Assembly (NCBI GenBank): GCA_021647765.1
Contig: JAKIUD010000012.1
Span: 1-61,148 of the forward strand
DNA length: 61,148 bases
Reading direction: 5' to 3'
Source: Desulfuromusa sp.
GTDB taxonomy: Bacteria > Desulfobacterota > Desulfuromonadia > Desulfuromonadales > Geopsychrobacteraceae
Made by a program: the position numbers and the translations under genes. The notes beneath the pieces are model-generated. The model worked only from the letters and a program-made list of their open reading frames with translations, made no database searches and was not told where the DNA came from. Shown here piece after piece: positions 33,311 through 41,249 of this stretch; within the stretch, counting starts at the first letter, position 1, and every line of letters begins with the position of its first letter.

Positions 33311-34981
33311 TCACACAAAGCCCTTATCAATTGGCTTAACATCCTCAATTTTTCCACCGAATATATCTAATGCTGATTTCACCAATGGGTGCTCCACGGC
33401 ATTTTCCCGCAATTTCTTTTGCCGGTCACTCTCTTGCCGGGTTCGTTCTGCATGCAATGACAGTGGAGCCTTATCCCCGTTGCCAATTTTTTCAACTTCA
33501 ATCTTAACATGAGTAGAAAAATATTCTGTCGCCAAATCTTGAATAGCCAGACGCATATCACTATCTGCCAAACAGAAATATCTCCCCGGCATGCCAATCC
33601 GCAAGCGAGGCAATTCCAGAAGCAGCAAACTGGATTGTTCAAGCAGTGACGAAATCCTCGGCTTATGGTGATTCTTCACAAACTCAACGAACCCTGCCCA
33701 ACTTTTATCACCAATATCTCCTGTCGGTAAAGTGTCGGAGGTGGTTTCAACGGGTGTTTCTGGGGGTGGAACCGCAACAGGTTGTGGAATGGGGGAGTGT
33801 TCCGGCGATTTTTTATCAGGAGGAGGAAGACCAGAAGCAAGTTGTTTTTCCAGCGTTTCCAAACGCTTAATCAGGGTGGATACATCAATTCCTGCCGGCA
33901 ATCCAGCCAGTTTCACCAGAACCATTTCCATGGTCAAGCGAGGATAATTTGAAACTGCCAGATCAGCCTCGGTGCGGATCAAAATAACCAATAATCGCTG
34001 TAAATCTTCGAGCGAAGCAGGTTCAGCTAAACGGCGTAGTTCCTGCAGCTCAGTTTCGCCAACATCAATCAGGTCTTCCGGCTGATCTACAACCTTGAGA
34101 ATCACCAGAGCACGCACGATTTCAACCAGTTGCTGGCAGAACTGACGAAAGGAATGACCATGCTGATCAACTCTCTCAACCAGAGACAGCAACTGACCAG
34201 CATTTCGTTCCAGAACCGCATTAATTGTTGCCAGCAAGAGAGCCCGGCTGACCAGCCCCAGTAAGCTTTGCAACTGATCATCGTTAATCTGATCACCACA
34301 AAAGGCAATCACCTGATCCAATGTTGACAGAGCATCTCGCATACTGCCGCCACCACTACGGGCAATAATTGCCAAGCCAGAATCGGTGACCTGAATATTT
34401 TCCTGCCCGGCAATATAGCGTAAGCGGGTTTGCATAGGAACCAGACCGATTTTTTTAAAATCGAAGCGCTGACAACGAGATAGAATAGTAATGGGAATTT
34501 TATGTGGTTCAGTTGTGGCAAAAATAAACTTGGCGTGGGCAGGAGGCTCTTCAAGAGTCTTCAGCAGGGCGTTAAAAGCATTGATCGAAAGCATATGGAC
34601 TTCATCAATGATAAATATTTTATAGCGGGACTGTGATGGCAGGTAGCGGATATTTTCACGCAGTTCACGAATATCATCAACCCCGGTATTGGAAGCTCCA
34701 TCAATCTCCAGAACATCAATACCTTGACTCTTGGTGATCTCAACACAAGACGGACAAACACCACAAGGTTGTGTCGTTGGCCCTTCCAGGCAATTGAGAG
34801 CTTTAGCAAAAATTCTCGCCGCTGAAGTTTTACCCACCCCCCGAGCTCCGGTAAAAAGGAAGGCATGATGAACCCGGTCAGCCGTAATGGCATTTTTCAA
34901 CGTCTGACTGACATGCTCCTGACCAACCAGATCCTCAAATAATTGCGGTCGCCATTTAAGAGCCAGAACCTGATAGGACAT
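33311..34981 (-). CDS. dnaX: DNA polymerase III subunits gamma and tau
   Basis: A ~556-residue clamp-loader ATPase: Walker A GARGVGKTSAAR, zinc-binding cysteines (CLEGPTTQPCGVCPSC), Walker B IIDEVHML, sensor ILSRCQRF, then a Pro-rich linker and a tau-like C-terminal domain. Start ATG 34981 has GGAG 7 nt upstream. At 33809-33814 the coding strand has a run of six A (codons AAA AAA) right after domain III; a -1 slip there would meet a stop about 23 codons on and yield a gamma-like product, but a classic slippery heptamer is not present. Confidence 0.95.
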   Translation of the reverse strand: MSYQVLALKWRPQLFEDLVGQEHVSQTLKNAITADRVHHAFLFTGARGVGKTSAARIFAKALNCLEGPTTQPCGVCPSCVEITKSQGIDVLEIDGASNTGVDDIRELRENIRYLPSQSRYKIFIIDEVHMLSINAFNALLKTLEEPPAHAKFIFATTEPHKIPITILSRCQRFDFKKIGLVPMQTRLRYIAGQENIQVTDSGLAIIARSGGGSMRDALSTLDQVIAFCGDQINDDQLQSLLGLVSRALLLATINAVLERNAGQLLSLVERVDQHGHSFRQFCQQLVEIVRALVILKVVDQPEDLIDVGETELQELRRLAEPASLEDLQRLLVILIRTEADLAVSNYPRLTMEMVLVKLAGLPAGIDVSTLIKRLETLEKQLASGLPPPDKKSPEHSPIPQPVAVPPPETPVETTSDTLPTGDIGDKSWAGFVEFVKNHHKPRISSLLEQSSLLLLELPRLRIGMPGRYFCLADSDMRLAIQDLATEYFSTHVKIEVEKIGNGDKAPLSLHAERTRQESDRQKKLRENAVEHPLVKSALDIFGGKIEDVKPIDKGFV

Positions 34982-35035
34982 CACTTTTCTCCACAGTTAC
35001 AAATATCAGCTTGTCAGTAAATATTGGTTGTCTAT

Positions 35036-35157
35036 GCAAAATTTTTGCCCTACAAGGCATAGCAGTTTTAGGGGTGAAGGCATACATGCTGTATGTCGGA
35101 GTCCTGTAAAACTACGACAACGCAGTAGGGCGGACATTTTGCGACGCCAGCAAAATT
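35036..35157 (-). repeat. dispersed repeat (ACAAGGC...TTTTGCGA family), copy 2
   Basis: Contains internal inverted repeats AGTTTTA/TAAAACT and CATACA-TGC-TGTATG, and ends CGACGCCAGCAAAA. It aligns end to end with 26701-26822. It separates the SRP RNA gene from dnaX. Confidence 0.65.
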
Positions 35158-35167
35158 GCCGGCACAA

Positions 35168-35273
35168 GTGACAGCCAGGCACCCCCGCGGCACACGCTCA
35201 AAACCGTTACCGCTGCTCCCTTCCGGGCCTGACGGAGTTCACGGATGGCCGTTGCGCGGGACCCGGCTGTCAC
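35168..35273 (-). ncRNA. ffs: signal recognition particle RNA (4.5S, small bacterial type)
   Basis: The minus strand holds the SRP domain IV core, GTCAGGCCCGGAAGGGAGCA, with the GGAA-type tetraloop and the Ffh-binding internal loops. Flanks GTGACAGCC and GGCTGTCAC close a long hairpin of about 106 nt. Its place between tRNA-Ser and dnaX is conserved in related bacteria. Confidence 0.95.
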
Positions 35274-35387
35274 TTCTACCGGCAACGATGACCGGAATCA
35301 ATTAAAATCAAGACTGTCTAGCTATAGGCAGAAGGAAGTTAGATTCAATCCTAAAAAAATTCAACCCGATGCACCACTCAGTAAAAA

Positions 35388-35510
35388 CGGACTGTCCCCG
35401 CATGGGGCTGTCCCAGGTTTTTGCAGTGCGAACCGTCACAGTTCTTCGTGGCTCGTAAACTTCGGGACAGCCCCCGATGGGTCTGGGGACAGTCCCAAGT
35501 TTACTGCCAC
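35388..35510 (+). repeat. GGGACAG repeat, copy A
   Basis: Core reads ACTGTCCCCGCATGGGGCTG, then TCCCAGG, TGCGAACCGTCACAG, TTCGTGGCTCGTAAACTTC, GGGACAG and a final CAGTCCCAAGTTT. Copies at 38037-38135 (inverted) and 39510-39612 share the whole core. Confidence 0.75.
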
Positions 35511-35641
35511 AAGGCTGATCAAAAATGTTCATATGCTAGGCGGACGAAATATACTGAATAAGGCATACCGCTAGGTATGTCGTTAAAGTATATTTCGGAC
35601 AACAACACAGATGAGCGTTTTTCATCAGCCCTGCTGATGAA

Positions 35642-35730
35642 TGGCGGAGAGGCGGGGATTCGAACCCCGGGTAGCGTTAACTACACCCGCTTTCCAGGCG
35701 AGCACCATCGGCCTCTCGGTCACCTCTCCG
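35642..35730 (-). tRNA. tRNA-Ser (anticodon GGA)
   Basis: An 89-nt class II tRNA with a long variable arm. The minus strand starts CGGAGAGGTGACCGAGAGG, has the anticodon loop CTGGAAA, T arm GGTTCGAATCC, and encoded CCA. First element of the tRNA-Ser/ffs/dnaX/ebfC/recR series. Confidence 0.96.
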
Positions 35731-35852
35731 CGAACTGCGAACTTTACACTAACAGATCAGAAACTGTAAAGTGAAAATTCTGGGAACAGCAAAACAAGGC
35801 TGAAGGCTTTTATGCTGAAGGTTTTAAACCTACCAGCCTATCAGGCTACAGC

Positions 35853-36146
35853 CTAAACCACCCCTCCACCGATCGCATAACGACCATTAATCCGGTAGAT
35901 AAATGCCAGGATTTCTGCCACCGCCTGAAACAATTCAGCGGGAACCTCTTCACCCACCGGAACCCGCCCTAAAACCTCCAACAGATCAGGATCCTGCACA
36001 ATATCAATCCCGGCAACTTTTGCAGCGGCAATAATCTGTTGCGCCAGATCCCCACGCCCCGTAGCAACAACTTTAGGGGAAGATTCAGATTGACGGTCAT
36101 AATGTAATGCAACCGCCTGGAGTGGTTTTTTCGATCTATCTTTCAT
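35853..36146 (-). CDS. flhX: FlhB C-terminal domain-like protein (FlhX type)
   Basis: A 97-residue protein matching the cytoplasmic C-terminal domain of FlhB (AVALHYDRQSESSPKVVATG, LLEVLGRVPVGEEVPAELFQAVAEILAFIYR). Free-standing FlhB C-terminal homologues can partly substitute for the cleaved FlhB tail in export specificity switching. There is no NPTH self-cleavage site here; the protein begins where the cleaved fragment would. ATG follows the fliK stop directly (TAA-ATG), indicating translational coupling. Confidence 0.88.
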   Translation of the reverse strand: MKDRSKKPLQAVALHYDRQSESSPKVVATGRGDLAQQIIAAAKVAGIDIVQDPDLLEVLGRVPVGEEVPAELFQAVAEILAFIYRINGRYAIGGGVV

Positions 36147-37937
36147 TTAAACCCTCGCATCCAACAGATTGATTGAATTGGGCAACAACCGTTCCTGCAA
36201 CTGTCGAGCAGGCAGCTTTGCATCGGCACTAAAGCTGACTCCCTGAAGTTTTATCGCCTGGAGTGATTCTTTAAGCTCATCGGTACAGTTTTGTATGTAG
36301 CTCATTTTCTCTCGATCTTCACCAGCCAGCTGTAGATGTAATCCCTCCTTTTTATAGAGGATATCGATACGAATATTGCCAAGAGCTGACAAACGGAGTG
36401 ACAACGATATTTGCAGTGGTGGCGATTGATCTTCTCCATTGTCAGAATTCTCACCAGATTGCCGCTCTGCCAGAAGATAACCTTCTTCCAATTCATTGAA
36501 CGGTAAAGGCAAAAACTGCACCTGATCTTCTCCCAACTTTACTTTACAAAGCTGAAACAGCTCAAGGCGATGCAATGGCTCTTCCACTTCAGCTCCACGC
36601 TCTTTCTGCAACCCCAGCAACGCTGCTTTTAAGCTCGCCAAAGCTGCTTTCTGCTTTCCTTGTCGCAGTTCAGCTTCGAGATGGAATCCAAACAGTTGTG
36701 ATAACAGCCCAAGGTATCGACCTTGCGGAACACTGGGTCGCTGCGCTACCAACTGTTCCAATTGATGAACTATGGCCTCAAATCCAGGGAGTATTATAGA
36801 AGTACCCTTGGCAGACAGAGGCAGTTGCTGCAATCTTGCCAGCAAACCCTCCAATCTCCCCAAAAGTTCCGGAGCCAGACCCTGCTTTTGCTCCTGACCT
36901 TGTGTTACCTGAACAAGTAGCTGCTGTATATCAGCAAATGTTTTCACTAAGGAATCTGCCCCGGCTGTCTCTGCAGGTTGTCCTGTTGGGAGTGAATGAT
37001 GGACAAAGGCTTGTTGTAGAGCAGCAGAATTCTTTGTAACTACGCCCGCTGCCTTTATATCTGGCTGAGAAATATCTCGAAAAACTTGCCTCTCCATCCG
37101 CACAAGAATCCGTTCGACTTCACCAGCCAGTTGCGGAGAGACGCTGGAATGGTTCTGAATCTGCGTAAGAACAGCTGTCAGAAGTTGCTGTTGGGATGCC
37201 AACAGCTGCGGCAATTGACGCCCTTGTTGCAATGGAGCCAGCACATTTCGACTTTCCGCATACCAGCGTTCTGGAACCGGCTCTCCAGCTTGTTTTGGCA
37301 GCAGGGATAATTGGGTCTGAAGATTTTTAATCAGCTGCATTATCGTTTGCGATAACTCAACAGAAGCAAGCTGGGGGTTATTCTGTAGTATCGGTTGCAA
37401 CGAAACGTGTGTTGGCGACAAAATATGTGTCTTGCCAGGAGCCATTAATTGCTGTAACTGTGCCACAATAGGCGCAATATTTCCTTTCAGGTCAGCCAAC
37501 GTTCCAGCAGTTGGACTCAATATCTGTTGTAATTGATTATATATTTTTTCGTTTGTCTGCAGCAATAAAGGCTGATCTGTTTGCTGCTGCAACTGAGCCA
37601 CCAATTGACTCCAGTCAAATGAACGGGTGAGCAAAGGAAACGCTTGCGTAAGCCGACCATTCAACGAGCTGTTGAGAACCTTGAATTCCAGACGTGGCTG
37701 AGTTTGCAGAACTTGCAAATTTATTTTTTGCCCGACCTGCAACTCCCGTTCCCCTTGTGCCAGATAGCGCTGCCGATTGATCTCCAAAATTGCACCCCTT
37801 GATCCCCCTTTGACCACTGTCGCTTGGATCAGCTGTTCAGGACGCAGATTAGTCTGCAACTCTTCCGGGAGATCCGCTGGAGGAGTTGCGGCAGGAACAA
37901 ACAAATTTGCCGGTCGATTTGAATTGACTGTCGTCAT
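36147..37937 (-). CDS. fliK: flagellar hook-length control protein FliK-like
   Basis: A 596-residue Gln/Leu-rich protein. The long middle part is low in complexity (many QQLL/LQQ repeats, probably a helical ruler). The C-terminal ~110 residues have the FliK export-switch fold (LQISLSLRLSALGNIRIDI, then LHLQLAGEDREKMSYI and LQAIKLQGVSF). Pairing with flhX supports the role, since FliK acts on FlhB. ATG 37937 has GGGGAG; the six upstream codons to 37955 are probably not used. Confidence 0.82.
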   Translation of the reverse strand: MTTVNSNRPANLFVPAATPPADLPEELQTNLRPEQLIQATVVKGGSRGAILEINRQRYLAQGERELQVGQKINLQVLQTQPRLEFKVLNSSLNGRLTQAFPLLTRSFDWSQLVAQLQQQTDQPLLLQTNEKIYNQLQQILSPTAGTLADLKGNIAPIVAQLQQLMAPGKTHILSPTHVSLQPILQNNPQLASVELSQTIMQLIKNLQTQLSLLPKQAGEPVPERWYAESRNVLAPLQQGRQLPQLLASQQQLLTAVLTQIQNHSSVSPQLAGEVERILVRMERQVFRDISQPDIKAAGVVTKNSAALQQAFVHHSLPTGQPAETAGADSLVKTFADIQQLLVQVTQGQEQKQGLAPELLGRLEGLLARLQQLPLSAKGTSIILPGFEAIVHQLEQLVAQRPSVPQGRYLGLLSQLFGFHLEAELRQGKQKAALASLKAALLGLQKERGAEVEEPLHRLELFQLCKVKLGEDQVQFLPLPFNELEEGYLLAERQSGENSDNGEDQSPPLQISLSLRLSALGNIRIDILYKKEGLHLQLAGEDREKMSYIQNCTDELKESLQAIKLQGVSFSADAKLPARQLQERLLPNSINLLDARV

Positions 37938-38036
37938 AAAGGCTCCCCCCCTCATGGAGAAGGGTTCGAGAATATTATTTATAATGCCTCAATGATAGCA
38001 CAAGTCACGAATGGCGCTAGCTTAAGCTAGTATTGC

Positions 38037-38135
38037 AGTAAACTTGGGGCTGTCCCGAAGTTTACGAGCCACGAAGAACTGTGGCGGTTTGCGCCGCAAA
38101 AGCCTGGGACAGACCCCATGCGAGGACAGTCCCGT
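38037..38135 (-). repeat. GGGACAG repeat, copy B
   Basis: Inverted copy of the element at 35388-35510: GTAAACTTGGGGCTGTCCCG, GAGCCACGAAGAACTGTGGC, CCTGGGACAG, GGACAGTCCCGTTTTTGCTG. Confidence 0.75.
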
Positions 38136-38208
38136 TTTTGCTGGAAATTTCCTTAAACTAGCGTCATTGCCTGAACGTTGAAAAGTCGATATGAATATCC
38201 ACAAAGCA

Positions 38209-38278
38209 CCGTCAAAAACCCGACAACATTAGATTGTTTTATCAGTTTTTTATCCATGTCCCGTCAAAAACCCGGCAA
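38209..38278 (+). promoter_or_regulatory. two direct repeats, candidate activator sites
   Basis: CCGTCAAAAACCCGACAA (38209-38226) and CCGTCAAAAACCCGGCAA (38261-38278) differ at one base and are 52 bp apart, about five helical turns. They lie about 65-135 bp upstream of the predicted start site, the usual place for sigma-54 activator binding. Confidence 0.65.
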
Positions 38279-38317
38279 AACAATTTCAACATAATGAAAC
38301 TAAAGGATTTTCTGTCT

Positions 38318-38333
38318 TGGCATAAAATTCGCT
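38318..38333 (+). promoter_or_regulatory. predicted sigma-54 promoter of the GGDEF gene
   Basis: TGGCATAAAATTCGCT: GG and GC separated by exactly 10 bases, with TGGCA of the -24 element intact. About 97 nt of leader before ATG 38441. Confidence 0.7.
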
Positions 38334-38440
38334 TGAGTGTAAATAAGCGCAGAAAAGTTCTAAAGATTATTTAATGATATGTCGATAGACAGAATAAGCA
38401 ATCAATTAATGCTTTTGAGGAAAGACAAAAGGATAAGCAA

Positions 38441-39418
38441 ATGATAAAGACGACAGCCCTGGTTATTGCCAACAATAAAAATAAGAAATCCCAGCTGGTC
38501 GATCATCTTTCTGCAACCGGACTTTTTACCCAAATCACACCTCTGGGTTCCTCAGCGGCACTTTTCCAGCACCTGAAATCAAAGCCTGCCGATATGGTTT
38601 GCTGGGCTGTTGAGAAAAGAAACCGGAAAGTGGCATGGATCCACAAGCTTCACTCTGATGAGCAGTGGCACGATCTCCCCCTGATTGCATTCGCTGAAGA
38701 TCAGCAGAGCCTGATCAATGGTTTTCAGCTCGGGGCAAGCGATTCAGTCAATGTGAAGATCGACCCAACCGAACTGAGCGCCCGGATGAACCGTCACCTG
38801 GAACGCTGGCAGCGGTTACTGGAACTGCGTCAGAGCAAAGAACAGCTACAAAAAATGGCATTGACTGATCCACTGACAAAACTCGGCAACCGGGCAGCCT
38901 TTGATATGAGCATCAAACAGGCTGCTGCTTGTACCCAACGCTCAGGAAGCCCTTATTCCCTCCTAATGATCGACCTGGATCACTTTAAAAATTTCAATGA
39001 TAACTATGGTCATCAAACCGGAGATGCCGTGCTGCGATCAGTTGCTGACGCGATCAGAGAATCGGCTCGTGATGCCGATATCTGTTGCCGCTATGGTGGT
39101 GAGGAATTTGCAGTTATTCTTCCAGACACCAAGGCTAATAATGGTGAAGTTCTGGCGGAACGAATCCACAAACGGGTCGCCAAAGTTTCTGGCAAGCAAC
39201 CCTCAGGACGGCTACCAATTACCGTCAGTATCGGGATCAGTTGTACTAATTTGCAGGACAGTATTCATCCAACTAAGTTGATTGAAGAAGCCGATCAAGC
39301 ACTTTACCTGGCAAAAAAGAATGGTCGCAACCGAACTGAAACCTGGCAGCCGAACTATCGTTCCGGAGAAATGGAATTTGCCTATAGTTCAACTTCGCAA
39401 CTGGCATTTGGGGCTTGA
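38441..39418 (+). CDS. diguanylate cyclase with degenerate receiver domain
   Basis: A 325-residue protein: receiver-like domain (about 1-120), coiled linker (120-140), GGDEF domain (140-310). The active site is GGEEF (219-223), preceded at the usual five-residue distance by an intact product-inhibition site RDAD (210-213). The receiver lacks the phosphoacceptor Asp: strand beta-3 reads ADMVCWAVEKR, where Asp would follow the hydrophobic strand. It therefore probably responds to something other than phosphorylation, or is constitutive. Makes c-di-GMP for the PilZ proteins nearby (inference). Confidence 0.9.
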   Translation: MIKTTALVIANNKNKKSQLVDHLSATGLFTQITPLGSSAALFQHLKSKPADMVCWAVEKRNRKVAWIHKLHSDEQWHDLPLIAFAEDQQSLINGFQLGASDSVNVKIDPTELSARMNRHLERWQRLLELRQSKEQLQKMALTDPLTKLGNRAAFDMSIKQAAACTQRSGSPYSLLMIDLDHFKNFNDNYGHQTGDAVLRSVADAIRESARDADICCRYGGEEFAVILPDTKANNGEVLAERIHKRVAKVSGKQPSGRLPITVSIGISCTNLQDSIHPTKLIEEADQALYLAKKNGRNRTETWQPNYRSGEMEFAYSSTSQLAFGA

Positions 39419-39448
39419 CCTCGCTACATTGTCATCAGAACCTATTAC

Positions 39449-39481
39449 AAAAGGGGACTGAATCCAATTCTGTCCCCTTTT
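39449..39481 (+). terminator. terminator of the GGDEF gene
   Basis: AAAAGGGGAC and GTCCCCTTTT pair, and the stem continues inside as GAAT/ATTC. Confidence 0.75.
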
Positions 39482-39509
39482 AATATCTCGTAACAAATCC
39501 GTACAAGTG

Positions 39510-39612
39510 TCAGCAAATCTGGGACTGTCCCCCGCATGGGGCTGTTCCAGGCTTTTGTGGTGCGAACTGCCACAGTTTTATGACTCATAAACTCTTGGGA
39601 CAGTCCCGAGTT
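39510..39612 (+). repeat. GGGACAG repeat, copy C
   Basis: GGGACTGTCCCCCGCATGGG, then CTGTTCCAGG, TGCGAACTGCCACAG, GACTCATAAACTC, GGGACAGTCCCGAGTT. Same order as copies A and B with scattered substitutions. Confidence 0.75.
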
Positions 39613-39627
39613 AACTACAAATTTGGA

Positions 39628-40293
39628 TCAGGAAGTTGAAGTTCCCAAAACTTTCACCTTCAAACGCAACTGTTTACGCTGTTCAGCCAGACAATAAGCG
39701 ATAATGGCATCCTGATCTTCATCCTCAATATCGGCAAAACTCAAAGCAACCTGTTGCACATCATTCACAACATAAGTCATCACAACCTCACCAATACATT
39801 CAATCACTGTGGGCTGTGGTGAATCAATCACTATCTCCAATCCGAGCCGGGCTCCTTCCTTAACTGCTTCCGAAACCGGAATCCGCAAACCACCACCACT
39901 GATGTTAACCGGGGTCTGAACCGATTTAGCGGTCGCGGTTTCATCGTCGACATCCCAATAGCTGACCGATAGATCGGCATCAACACGAAAATATTCCCGC
40001 TTCTGCGTATAGGTAAACGAATCGACCATCTCCAGCAGTAACTTGGTCTCTTCTGGTGCCGAATCAATCTTAGCTTTAATCGATTTATTCTCTCCGGCAA
40101 CATCGAATTTCACCAAACAGAATTCAGCAAAATCTAACTGTTCCGCATCCAGTTGATCGGGTAAAAAAGTGATCTCAAATTGCGGAGGAGTGGTTGTCTT
40201 GGCAACACCATCAAGCGACAGCTGCTTTCCATCCCGAAGAGGGAGAGAAACCTTGACAACCCGGTAATCTTTTAATTGATTAAGTACAGACAT
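39628..40293 (-). CDS. YcgR-like PilZ domain protein
   Basis: A 221-residue two-domain protein: N-terminal YcgR-like beta domain (about 1-92) and C-terminal PilZ domain with RxxxR at 99-103 (REYFR) and NxSxxG at 130-135 (NISGGG). YcgR proteins bind c-di-GMP and slow the flagellar motor. It is the last gene of the flagellin-flaG-fliD-fliS-fliT cluster on this strand, which supports a motor-brake role. Confidence 0.87.
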   Translation of the reverse strand: MSVLNQLKDYRVVKVSLPLRDGKQLSLDGVAKTTTPPQFEITFLPDQLDAEQLDFAEFCLVKFDVAGENKSIKAKIDSAPEETKLLLEMVDSFTYTQKREYFRVDADLSVSYWDVDDETATAKSVQTPVNISGGGLRIPVSEAVKEGARLGLEIVIDSPQPTVIECIGEVVMTYVVNDVQQVALSFADIEDEDQDAIIAYCLAEQRKQLRLKVKVLGTSTS

Positions 40294-40336
40294 GACAGAT
40301 CCCCTGATGGGAGGGAATTAAAGGGTAAGTAAATAA

Positions 40337-40735
40337 CTAACCAACACCCCGGGCAAATTGTTTCTGCCGGGCAGGAGCCTGATGATATCCGGCAACCGCC
40401 ACTCGACCGCTTTTGATCTGAGATAACTCATGAGCGGTAACAGCCATCATGCCACGGATTCTTGGCAATAGCAAATGATTCAGCTCAGCAATTTTTTCCA
40501 GCAAGTTGGTTCGTTCAATAAACAGGGGGTGATCCTGCCAATAGGTAGAATTGCGGGGAAAGACTTCTAAAAAAACCCGATCATTCAAGCCAGCTTCATC
40601 CTGTAATTCCTGAAGCTTTAGTGTATAACTTCGCAGCTCATCAGGATCAGACTTTTGCAGTAAGTGATCAAGCTGACCAGCATGAGCAATAATCCGTCGG
40701 TATTGTTCAATCGATTTTCGTAGACATGTTTCCAT
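40337..40735 (-). CDS. FliT-like flagellar chaperone candidate
   Basis: A 132-residue, mostly helical protein with no sharp motifs. Position directly after fliS and the helical, Leu/Gln-rich composition (LRKSIEQYRRIIAHAGQLDHLL) fit the FliT/FlgN chaperone class. Identity inferred mostly from context. ATG 40735 lies 27 bp after the fliS stop. Confidence 0.6.
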   Translation of the reverse strand: METCLRKSIEQYRRIIAHAGQLDHLLQKSDPDELRSYTLKLQELQDEAGLNDRVFLEVFPRNSTYWQDHPLFIERTNLLEKIAELNHLLLPRIRGMMAVTAHELSQIKSGRVAVAGYHQAPARQKQFARGVG

Positions 40736-40762
40736 AGGAGACCCTATTTGTTAAAAATGAAA

Positions 40763-41194
40763 TCAAAAAGAAACGGCTACCTGTCCGGCCTCTGGATGGT
40801 GAGGCTTTACACCAGTGGAAACTTCCCGATTAATTTCAATTGCCCCGGAAAAACCCTCTCGCAAATCGAGAAGAATCCGCTCAATCGGCTCTAAGCGCTC
40901 AATCTCACCTCGTGCATTAACTGTAGAAAGTTCTCGAATCATAAAATCATAGAGTCGACTTAAATCAAGGGCAATTTCACCACCAACCTCATAATCAAGG
41001 GTATTGGAAAATTCTGTAATAATTGCAATCGCTTTACTTACAGCAATGGCTTTATCTCCAGGGCGATTGTCTTCAATGGCAAATTTAGCCTGACGAACAA
41101 AACGGATTACCCCATCATAAAGCATAATAAGAAGTTGCTCAGGGGAAGCAGTCATAACCTGATTGTTTTGGTAGTGGTTTGAATATCCATTCAT
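40763..41194 (-). CDS. fliS: flagellin export chaperone FliS
   Basis: A 143-residue four-helix chaperone: N-terminal YQNNQVMTASPEQLLIMLYDG, AIEDNRPGDKAIAVSKAIAI, and SRLYDFMIRELSTVNARG. It binds the flagellin C-terminus before export. Confidence 0.94.
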   Translation of the reverse strand: MNGYSNHYQNNQVMTASPEQLLIMLYDGVIRFVRQAKFAIEDNRPGDKAIAVSKAIAIITEFSNTLDYEVGGEIALDLSRLYDFMIRELSTVNARGEIERLEPIERILLDLREGFSGAIEINREVSTGVKPHHPEAGQVAVSF

Positions 41195-41249
41195 CCTTAT
41201 ATGCTCCTAAATATCTACATGACTTGGCGCATCACGCACATTCATATTA

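Larger units (their letters stand above)
37938..38440. other. 503-bp regulatory spacer between fliK and the GGDEF gene
   Basis: Holds GGGACAG repeat copy B (38037-38135) framed by a longer inverted repeat (AATGGCGCTAG near 38011 and CTAGCGTCATT near 38156), and the direct repeats plus sigma-54 promoter of the GGDEF gene. Confidence 0.65.

Noticed and set aside
38209..38278. CRISPR-like pair of repeats
   Set aside because: Only two copies and no spacer series or cas genes; fits activator sites better. No CRISPR array was found anywhere in the window.
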